From contig CP136065.1 in assembly GCA_032622095.1 (NCBI GenBank), forward strand, positions 157,485,577-157,549,576: 64,000 bases of DNA, given 5' to 3'. A program made the position numbers and the translations under genes. Each line of letters starts with the position of its first letter. The stretch's first letter is position 1. The DNA comes from Siphonodentalium dalli (lineage: Eukaryota > Mollusca > Scaphopoda > Gadilida > Siphonodentaliidae). The notes below the pieces were generated by a model. That model had not been told where the DNA came from. It did not search any database and worked only from the letters and a program-made list of their open reading frames with translations. Positions 24,001 through 36,000 of this stretch are shown here, piece by piece.

Positions 24001-27000
24001 TGGCTTTGTCGTCCGTGTGTGTGTGTGCGTGTGTGATTCTTCAACAATACAGGCTACAGGTCGTACCTTTGGTCGGATCATTATGAAATTTGACATAGCT
24101 GTTGACATCAACATTTAGACCGGAACGATTCATTTTGGGGTCATTCGGAAAAAAAACATGGCCGCCAGTGGCCATCTTGGATTTCAATATTCAATCCATT
24201 AGCACAGGCTACAGGTCGTACTGTTCGTCTGATCATCATGAAATTTGTCATGGATATTAATATTGACATGTAGATGGGAACGAGTAATTTTGGCGTCATT
24301 CCAGGGGGGGGGGGGGGTCGGAAAAAAGTGACATGACATTAGGCTGAAAAAACTTTTTTCCGGCTCTTGTGTACCCACCACCACCCTATTTGAAGGAAAA
24401 AATATTTTTTCCAATTTCATGCGGGGTACCCACCCCCTTTTTACCTCCAAATCTGTAATATCACACCATTTAAGCCATTCTGCAGAATAAGCTCCAAGGA
24501 GGGTGAGTTTTGTGATGCTACCCAGCAGAGTGGGCTATAGCATTACCAAATTCACCATATATGACCCTCATGTAGCTAGTTCTCCATGGTTGGTCGAGAC
24601 CAAAATAGAATGAGGTCGTTAGAGGTTGAATTTGTTGATGCTATGCCGGGTAGTATCGCCAAATTCGCCCTCTGCAGACTTCGATCATTTTGCTGATGAC
24701 CAGCACATTATTTTTAGACTTGCATATTATTAGCTCAACTTTACTTTGTAAAGTTTGAGCTATTGCCATGGCTTTGTCGTCCGTGTGTGCGTGTGTGTGT
24801 GCGTAAGGCGTCAACAATAGAGGCTACAGGTCTTACCTTTGATCGGATCATTATGAAATTTGTCATAGCTGTTGACATCAACATTTGTACCAGAATGATT
24901 TATTTTGGGGTCATTCGGAAAAAAAACATGGCCGCCAGCGGCCATCTTAGATTTCAAAATTCAATCCATTAGCACGGGCTACAGGCCGTACTGTTCGTCT
25001 GATCGTCATGAAATTTGTCATGGATGTTAATATTGACACATAGATGGGAACGAGTAATTTTGAGGTCATTCGGCCAAAAAACATGGCCGCCAGCAGCCAT
25101 CTTCGATTTTACTCTTTGCATGACTAAATCCTTTAGCACGGGCTACAGGTCGTACCTTTAGTCTGATAATCATGAAATTTGTCATGGCTGTTGAAATTGG
25201 AATGTAGATGGGAACGAGTCATTTTGGGGTCATTGGGACAAAAAACATGGCCGCCAGTGGCCATCTTTGTTTTCAAAATTCAATCCATTAGCACGGGCCA
25301 CAGGTCGCACTGTTCGTCTGATCATCATGAAATTTGTCATGGATGTTAATATTGACATGTAGATGGGAATGGAGTCATTTTGGGGTCATTTGGCCGAAAA
25401 ACATGGCCGCCAGCAGCCATCTTGGATTTTACTCTTTGTATGACTAAATCCTTTAGCACGGGCTACAGGTCGTACCTTTAGTCTGATCATCATAAAATTT
25501 GTCATGGCTGTTGATATTGGAATGTAAATGGGAACGAGTCATTTTGGGGTCATTCGGATAAAAAACATGGCCGCCAGCGGCCATCTTGGATTTCAAAATT
25601 TAATCCATTAGCACGGGCCACAGGTCGTACTGTTCGTCTGATCATCATGAAATTTGTGATGGATGTTAATATTGACATGTAGATGGGAACGAGTCATTTT
25701 GGGGTCATTTGGCTCAAAAACATGGCCACCAGCAGCCATCTTGGATTTTACTCTTTGTATGACTAAATTCTTTAGCACGGGCTACATCTCGTACCTTTAG
25801 TCTGATCATCATAAAATTTGTCATGAATGTTAATAATGACATGTAGATGGGAACGAGTAATTTTGGGGTCATTCGGCCAAAAAACATGGCCGCCAGCAGC
25901 CATCTTGGTAAACAACGGGACAAAATGCCGATGCAAAATGAATCCAATCATGCCAATGCGATAAGATCATAAAGATGATACAATTCGGTATTTAAAAAAA
26001 ATAAACACCCCCATCTTCACTGTTCAATGTTCGTTCATCCCTTTCTGACATGTTAAAAACATATTTATCATATTATATGCATTATAGTATCTGAGAATTC
26101 AACCGCAAACAGCAAATTCACAAACAGTGGGCGTCCTTGACCTGACTGTGTAACAATTCTTGACACGTGCATGATTGACCCACATTCAATGACTGCGGTG
26201 TGATCGCTTTGATGTCTGTGATTGATGTTGCGACATAGTTTACAAGCTGCACATGGGTTGCCCAGATTACGTCACATCGGAATGTCCAGACGATCAAAGT
26301 GTTCATACCATTTACTTGGTTTAGTTTTCGACTGTCTGGCCACTGCAGGTTGCTGGTATTTGCATGCTCTGATACGACGTTTTTATGACATATTAACCCT
26401 TTTGCTGCTAAATAGATTTCCAGACATGTGCCTCACTGCTGAATATATTTCCATAATATAATATAAGTATGTGGCATTGTGTATATATGCTATTTACCAT
26501 CATTATGCATATAATAATACAACTTAATCTTGAAAACTTTGTTGCCATGGGGGTCTGCAATGATCACAGTTCCGGAGCTATGTGATTCAGATTGTCACAC
26601 CTGGATTTCAGGATAATTACAGGTGAAAAAGGGTGTAAAATGTTGGTATCAGTGGGCGGGGTACAGTTACCATATATTCTGTGATTGAAGGTGTTTGTAT
26701 AGTCAATTCTCCATAATTATCATCTCTAAATATACTCTGGTAATGTGTGAGCGATTGTTCCAGTTACAGGAATTACAAGTGCGGTTTGCAGGTAGGTATG
26801 GGTCATATATATATAAATGTGATGCACGAGTGTGGACGCCCTTGCAAAGGTGTGTATACACTCATATACACCACCTATAAAACATGCAGTGTTATGTTCT
26901 AGTGTGATTACTTACCAATGGATTGGTTATATGACTAACGTGAGATAGCAATGGGAATACATGTACATGGTTTATATACACCCAACTGGATTCACCTAAC

Positions 27001-30000
27001 TACATGCTAATTACAGGTGGAATAAGGTTTAAATTCCATGTTTACATAAATGCTTTCCATTTTGCAGTGTACCAGAGTTATTATTTTGATGTCTTGTATA
27101 CCTAGACAACTTTGTAATTATATTGGCACAATACAAAACTCAAATACAAATTTTAGTTTAGGTCATAGATTTACAGCTGTAAATATACAGGTAGATATTT
27201 TGATATGGTGCAATTCGACGAGTTATTATGGTGAACATGCTGTGGTATTTATGATGGTACCATATATATACTAATAGTCTACTAAGAGCACCCAGTGAGT
27301 TTAGATGTCATATCTTTTCAGTTAAATTTGTCGTTAGGAATGTGAACGGAAATAATTCATGCAGGTGTGCCTGATCAACTCATACTTATACAAATATTGA
27401 ATTATTGCCATCAAAAATCCACTTCGCTACGATCCCAGTGCAAATGGTGGCCACATTATTTCGCCCCGAGCTGTACATTGGTATCCACTGTGTATATCCG
27501 TGTTATGCCATAACAATCCTAAGATTATGATGTAGGATTGAACTGTTTACTTGTCTCACACCCTAAATTGTGCACAGAAGGAAAAGATTCCCCGCTTTCA
27601 TGCAATGACAATGTCCAAAGGCGCCGCTGGCCCGCCGTGACCTTGTATTGTTCAATAGATGATTACCTGTAGTTCCCATGACGTCACAGGTTATATATAG
27701 TAACAGAGGAATTGCACCCAGTGACGTTAATATTGCCGTGCATTTGAAGTAGAAGGTTATTGAATGGTCACTGTTGTAAAAATCTAACCAATCAGCGATG
27801 TTGTTATATAGTGATACCTGAAAGCCGATATATCGGCTTGCCGCAGTCTACCGGGAAGCCGATATATCGGCTTGCCGCGCTCAAAGGGTTAAGCAGCGAC
27901 ATTTTTTGGAGTCGTCTCCAGTTAGACGCGTAAAATAACCCTGTTGAACCCTGTTCGTTATTTTGTTCGGCCATGTTTTGAAAAAGAACAAAAACAGTCG
28001 CCTACGTTATTATAACAACACATATCTGAGACGAAATGGACACATTCCGATATAATATATATCAGAGAGGCCGATAATTTGATAACAATATCAACTAATA
28101 AGTACCTGGGGAGGTATAATAAGTCGATTTAAGTGAAAAATAAACATATAAAAAATACCGTAATGTCGGTTTGAGCAAAATCGCGTCGGTCGGTTTTCGG
28201 TTTATTGTCAAAAACCGAAACCGAGTTGTTTTCTCGGTTAACCGCCCATCACTATCATTTACACTCCTTTTTAATCTCTATATTCATTGCTCATCACAAA
28301 AAAATTACCTTCTTTACAAAGTTGAGCTACAGTTACATTACTGGAGTTATGGGCCTTGTCAACTTCGAATTTGACTGATTATTTTGGTTTCTGGATGAAG
28401 ACTTTAGTTATAGTTACCCGATTGTTTTATTTAAAAATTTGGTGTATACATGTATTACTCATATAAAAATACTGGTCAAGTTTGAATTTGGGTTCTGTCC
28501 ACCCATTTTCACTGGAGTTATGGCCCTTGTTCATCTTAGAATTTCCAATTTTTGGGTTTCCAATGATATGATAAGGATTTCAATGATTACTTTAGTTCTA
28601 TTTATTTGATTGCTTTCAAATTTGTTACATGGATTATACTCACTGAAAATTAGATCACTTTGTTAAACTTATTATCTGAACATTCCCTCAAAATTACTGA
28701 ATAGTAATTCTATGTCTTCTACAATTGCATTAATCAAAATTACCCCTCTGAATAAATAATAGACCATTTCAATGTATACGTTTATAACTGAATGGGATAA
28801 TCCATTCAGTAATGAAAGGGTTAACTAGTATTTAGTAGTCATCGACTACTGAAGTACTGAAGCCGTATAAGACAGACAGACGGATGGATTCATGGTAGCA
28901 CTCTGATGATGTTAACCCTTTCACGGGAGCTTCCTTAATTTTTGCGAAAACCCTGTGCCAATGCATTCTCTTATATATGCGAGTCAACCATAGGTCGCCT
29001 CACATATATAAGAGAATGCATTGGCCTTACAAATTTTACATTATTTTTTATAATTGTTAAAAAATGTAAGAAAAAATGAAAATATTGTTAAAGAATGCAA
29101 GAAATAACGATAAAAATTATTGAAGAATGTAAGAAAATATGATAAAAATTGTTAAAGATTGTAAGAAAAATTGATATAATTAAAAAATCGTTGGATGTAT
29201 GTATTCTCTTTTATATGCATTGGCACAAGGCCTTTAATGTTGTGCCAGTGCAGCTCCCATCATGAAAGGGTTTAGAGTCTCCCAAAAGTTTTCTTTTTGG
29301 GTGGGGAAATTTTCTTTTTGGGTGGGGGGGGGGGGGGGGGGGCACTAACCAGGCCTTGATCACACACACACACTTGTTGTCATTCGTTCAACTATCCAGA
29401 TATCCGTGTAGCTCTATCCGGGTTCCGGGTTAAGTTTTATTTGAGACGAATCCATGTCAGCACTTTGTCATAATCATATTGTTTTGACAAACCTCACTTG
29501 AGTAGACATGTACTTGATTATAACCTATTGTTATTTCAGTAACTTTAATTGAATCATCATTGGTGAAACGAATCCTCTGATTGGATATAAATATCATATT
29601 GCTACAAAGCCCTGTCATTTCAAGTGTAACCCAGGTATTGTGGTGATTAGTGTTACCTCTAAATGATCATGTTTACATATGATATAAGGGGTCATGTGTG
29701 AAGGCTGCCGAGCAAGATTAACTACAATTTACTTGCTCTAGTTTTCCTGCCCAAGTCAATCAATATATGACTGTTAGCCCTGGAGTACGTGTTATGTGAC
29801 CTCATTGTCACATCAACAGTCCAAGGCCATAAAAAAATAAATACCCAGTCATTGTGGAATTATTATTTTAATAGAGAAGTCACCTCCACATAATTCATTT
29901 ATATAATCTGAGACCAGCTTATGATAGGACCTATTCTGTTTTTTTATCCTTCATTTTTTTTTTTCATTTGTTGTGGCCTCATGCTATTCTACACTTGACA

Positions 30001-33000
30001 TTACCCTGTGTCCTTGCGGGTGTCAATAGACCAAACTGAAGTAGGTTATTTAAAGTTCTAGGACTGTTTACTTAATATACTCTTGCTCAGATGAAGAGCA
30101 TTTGTATTAAGGAACATTTATAAGCACAAATTGGTTATCTCTAATGTTTTTTTCCCTGTAAGAATCTATTTAGGGGACTAAAGAAATAAGCGGTGTCTAA
30201 TTGTCCATTCATCCATCTGTCTGAAACAATTGTTGTCCAGATGATAACTTGGAAGAATATTTGAAAGAAATTTGTGAAATTTGGAACATATATAATTGAG
30301 AAAATCCCATTCAAGTCAGTTCAAATTGGGTTATTCTTGTAATTGGGGAAAGGGCCTGTTTTTACTCAGAATAACGCCTGAAGACAACAACAGTTTAGTA
30401 TGGAAATAATTTATACTCATATAAACTTCTTGTTTTTCTACATACTAAGGGTATAATAATAGTACAGGAGAAAAAGCTTATTTGGCAGACATGCAGTCTT
30501 CAATTGTTATAACATGCTTCAGATGTGTTAAGCATGTGGGCTGAATACCAGGTTATTGCACTCTATAATAAATGATTCATGTCAAGTTTTACCAATGGTT
30601 ACAAGGTTATGCTATTTATTTTTGAACCAGCTGCTCTTTGTCTTGAAATATGATTGTGATTAACTAAAGTGGAATGCACTTGTAACATCACTGGTTCAAA
30701 ATTGTCTGCTCTTTATAAAAAAGAATGATATTTGCCATTGTCACTCAAATTATGTATGATACCTATTCTGTGTGGTCTACTTTTATGTAATTAGATTTTA
30801 TAGTTGCAAAATTATGGTCTATAATTACATCAACTTCATTCTCTATAGTACTTTGCCCTTATCTTATCAAAATTGCCAATATTTTACAAAGATAATTATA
30901 TTAATGTGGTAGACTTCTTTGAATGTAGGTTTTCCTCTTGGTAGCCTGCAACATCACTATAAAGTACATGTACCAGATAACTCAGCTGGATAATCAAGGA
31001 TATTTTCAGCTCCAAATAATTTGAGATTTATATGGATAGGATAGGATAGGATATTTTATTTCCAATACACATATATATTACTTAATAATGATGAAAATTA
31101 TGGATATTTCTGTCGTATATTGTGGGGGGTGGCATAGTCTGGTAAGACTGTCTTCCTGCCATCCCTTGCTCATATACACTTATATTGTTCATTGAGATGT
31201 AACTATAATCGACAATTTGCAATTCATGTTTTTGCAGTCTTGAATCCGATCCAAACAGACCTTGAAAATGATTCTAAATTCATAGTGGGAACCCTGCTTC
31301 AAATGTTCTGAATTCTCTACTTGTCACAGTTACAATCATTTCATATCTGTCCTCAGAATTTTGCCTGGGCATACATAACCACATACCTGGTATCTTGACA
31401 TATATTTGATGGTACTGTATACCTGGTATCTTGACATATATTTGACGGTACCGTATACCTGGTATCTTGACATATATTTGACTGTACCGTATACCTGGTA
31501 TCTTGACATATAATTGACAGTACCGTATACCTGGTATCTTGACATATTTGATGGTACCGTATACCTGGTATCTTGACATATTTGACTGTACCATATACCT
31601 GGTATCTTGACATATAATTGACAGTACCATATAACTGGTATCTTGACATATTTGATGGTACCGTATACCTGGTATCTTGACATATATTTGACCGTACCAT
31701 ATACCTGGTATCTTGACATATATCTGACGATATCGTATACCTGGTATCTTGACATATATCTGACGAATGAGCAGATAAGATGGTTTTATTCTTTATCAAT
31801 AATTGTCTAATCTTCAGTTCTACAATTGTTATGTTATGTTATGAACTTATGACAGACACCATTGTTTTATGGTTTGTTTCAATCAATTTTATCTTCTCTT
31901 ATCTTATCTAATTACTAACAACAGTATTGTGAAGTTTCAAATTTTCAATTTGTTTTCTCCAAAAGTGGGCAGATTTAGGGATTGGGGGGGGGGGGGGGGG
32001 GGTGAGGTGGCAACAGTGTAAATAAATCTTAGTAAGTTGATATGGAGATATCAAACTCAGACTAAGAGTTGTTCCAATCTAACATAAATACTAAGCAGAA
32101 TTAAGCCTGCAGACTTAAGCTCACCTGTCAATGATAAGTGACAGGTGGCACAGACATAGTGAGCTGTCTGACACAGCAGGACAGGTTAACTCTAAGCCCT
32201 CATATTAAATACAGGTCATGGTTGATAATAATACAGTAATGCCCTAAATAATCGACTCCTTAACCACAGCCGAATTATGGGTAATTTTCAGGATTTAGTT
32301 GGAAATATGGCTTGTTGCCATTCATCGGAAAGCTCTCAAATTTAGTATGTAGGCCTACTTTGATCCCGGGAACAATATGGACGGGTCCAATTTCATGTGC
32401 GACCATTCTTGACCTCGCTCATATTGGCATGTTTCTGGACCTCGACCGATTCGACTCAAATTTGGTATGTAGGCCTACTTTGATCCCGGGAACAATATGG
32501 GCGGGTCCAATTTCACATGTGACCTTGACCTTGCTCATATACACTCATATAGTTTCTGGACCGATCGAACAATAGTTTGTTTGTCCAGACGCTGTATATT
32601 CTGCCCAGACGGATGCGATCACAATGAAATCCCTAAAGAGTCCGGACGAAGTATTTACTATTTTCCTTCACAGCCTCCCACGGATTGTGGCTCTCTGTAT
32701 GTGAGGAATACGCACAGCAGTTAGAGCAGGAAGGACAGTACCACAAGTCAGCGACCTATTTTCTGGCATGTCATAAAGTCTACGATGCTATAGAGCTGTT
32801 TCAGAGACACAGACTTTACAAGTGAGGAAACCCTTCAATAACATTGAGTCTGAATAATGATCTTTTGTAATCTGGAATATGCTTAACCCTTTCAGTGCCA
32901 AGTTCGATTTTTGTATCAACCCATATTTCCTTGATCATTTTTCAAATTTATTGATTATAATAATGTGATACATTGATGGAAAGAGCTCTTAGAGCTCTTT

Positions 33001-36000
33001 CCATCAATGTATCACATTATTATAATCAATAAATTTGAAAAATGATCAAGTAAATATGGGTTGATACAAAAATCGGAAAAGGTTAACCCTTCCATGACTG
33101 TAGCTTCCTGAAACTTGCGAAAACCCTTTGCCAATGAAGTCTTTTATATATGTGAGTCTCCCGTAGGGGGCCTCGCATATATAATAGAATATATTGGCCT
33201 AACAATATTTACCTTGATCTTGTAAGCCAGTTCATTTTCTTATATATGCGAGGCTCTATATGGGAGACTCACATATATATAAGAGAATGTACTGACACAG
33301 GATATTTAATGCCGCACCATGAAAGGGTTAACCTTTTCAACAATGTTTGCCGCACTGCACTCTTGTGTCCTATTTCCCTGGGCTCCCATGCTATAGTTAC
33401 TTGTTTTAACTGTGTAGTTCCATATTTAGTTTTAGGCATTCCAAATAAAAAATAACTATCAATGTTTTGCTTTCACAAAATCATATGGCCATGTTTCATG
33501 AATTGTCATATCGGGTAGTGAATACATGGTTTACTCTGTCGACATAGTCATTATTGCCAGTTGGAAAGTTAGAGGTATCAGTATGCGTCTCAAAAATGTT
33601 TGCGGAATCTGCAAACATTTTCTGCAATACATTATTTTCTGCATTCCTCGTGTTTCAAATTTTAAACAAATTTCCGAATATGTGATTTTTTTCCCCTAAT
33701 TACCAACAATGTCTGATAATGTCATAATTTTTCCCACAAATTTACCGAAAATGTTGCATATAAAAATTCTGCAAAGTTTCACAAATAATGGGCAATTTTT
33801 TTCTGCTGATGTTGTATTTCTTGGAACTTTCTGCAATCTTCTAAATCTGACATTTCTGGATGACACATATAATTCATATAATCACAATATGATAAAAAAC
33901 ATCTCAATCTGGAGATGGGATTCCATTGAAAACACAACTTTAATGATGAATGTATGTGGGAACATGGATTAAACGACTATTTTTTTCATATAGAGTTTTG
34001 CATTATTGTTTGTAGATATATTTTAAATTGACATATTGTTAACAAATCTTTTACAGAGAAGCGATTACTCTAGCCAAAGTTAGATTGTCGTCAGTCGATC
34101 CGATTCTTGAGGATCTGTACCTGATGTGGGCTCAGCAGCTTATGAAAGACGGACAGTTTGAACAAGCGGCAAAATGGTATGATTCCTTTTTAACCCTTTC
34201 TTTTTACTAAATAGTCATTGACGAGTAGTTATCCATTAGGGAGCTTGTCCAATTAGATTGGTTTACGGTATTCTCAGAAACGGGCGATGTCGCAAATATA
34301 CCACGTGCAGAGATGTGTCACCTTTTAGGCTACTGTAAACCCCCTATTTTGCGTCCATATTAAACGTGAATGACAAATTGAAAATGTAAGAAAATCCACA
34401 TGCCACATGGAAAGTATACTATAAACCGGGGTAGGGGAATAATTTATTTGAGTCTTTATTCATCTATTGATACTGGTTTGCACATTAAACGGTGACCGAT
34501 GACCCAAACGAGGTCAAGTTACCTAATCGCAAAATTACTATTACGAAATCAAAATGTGCATTGTTTACGGCAGAACTGGATTACGGTATAATTTCATAAT
34601 TCGACAATGCAGCAAATTAAGAGGAAGTCAAGTGACCAATTTTGAATGGACATTACATGAAAATCTCCGCAGTAAAAGTTACAAATTGCAGATATTTCTG
34701 GGTGTGACTGTGTGCAGTATTGAAAACAATACAGATTTATTTGGCGGGTCAGCTTAGAATTTGTTCCATTGAGAAAGTTGATGTATTTATTGTTTTTATT
34801 TTTTTTATTTTTTATTGATTTTTCGTGTTGTAATTCCATAAATAAATTCTCAAGAATAAATTTATAGCAAAAATTGCCTATTTACCAATCCCAGCTGCCA
34901 GTTAAAAGGTTACGTCTGTTTAATCATATGGCTGCTTTAGTTCGCAGACAATGCTTGATATATAACTTTTGCTTGGGTGGTTTGCATGCAAATCCCCATT
35001 CAAAATGATTGGTCACTTGACCTCCCCCTTAATAGCACTTGCTTCACGAGATAACTGGGGCTTTGTCACCCACCGTGACGGATTTGCGGCCACATCAAAA
35101 TGTAGGATTGAAATCTGACACGGAAAATAGCCTGTGTTGCCTATAATATAAACCGGGGTCTGGGAATCATTTATTTGGGACTTTAATCTTCTATTTATAA
35201 AAGTTCATTAAACAGAGTTTGAATTGTCCGATATTAACCAAATCTGAGATTTTTGCAGATCGGAGAAATTTACTAATATACAAAACTGCAATCACATCGC
35301 AGTTTTCATATCGGAGAAAAACTCCAATAAATCTGAGTTTTCACATCGTAGTTTTAATATCGGAGAAAAACTCTGATTTCATCGGAGTTTTGTTAAGTGT
35401 TCATCGGAATTTTCACCGGAATTCATCGCAGTTCATGACCTGAGAAAAACTACGATCTGAGAAATTCCGATTATCGGAGAGTGGAGTTTTCGATTAAAAC
35501 TCTGATCTCCGGCGGAAATTCCGATCTAATTGGACAAGCTCTCTTACGGCAGATAATATATTCAGCTTTTTATCCGACTTTCGTCTGCACTTCATATCGA
35601 TCATTCCTCTAGATGAATAATAGACCATTCCAATGTATACAGTAATGCCCTAAATAATCGACTACTTAACCACAACAGAATTATGGGTCACTTTTCAGGA
35701 TTTAGTCAGAAATATGGCTTGTTGCCATTCATCTGAGAGCTTTCTGATGAATGGCAGCAAGCCATATTTCCGACTAAATCTTGAAATATTTCCCATAATT
35801 CTGCTGTGGTTAAGGAGTCATATACTTCGGGCATTACGGGCATATAATGAGAAATGGTTAATTCATTAACTCCTGAATGGCTTCTGTTCCAATTCAGTGC
35901 TAAAAATTATACACTGAAGTGTTCTTTAATAAATTTTCTAATAATATACACAGATAATCAACAACAGAGAATCCCATCCATTTTAAATTGTTTGCTGACT

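Larger units (their letters stand above)
34190..35870. mobile_element. MITE family B split by two nested insertions
   Basis: Begins TTAACCCTTTCTTTTTACTA at 34190 (intron +14 after exon D) and resumes after the 1.3-kb transposon at about 35549 (CAGATAATATATTCAGC, AGATGAATAATAGACCATTC). It is interrupted again by MITE A at 35640 and ends at GAGAAATGGTTAA. Confidence 0.75.

Noticed and set aside
31383-31766. CRISPR-like array of 34-36-bp repeats
   Set aside because: Units are contiguous with no unique spacers, and the setting is a eukaryotic intron; it is a minisatellite.
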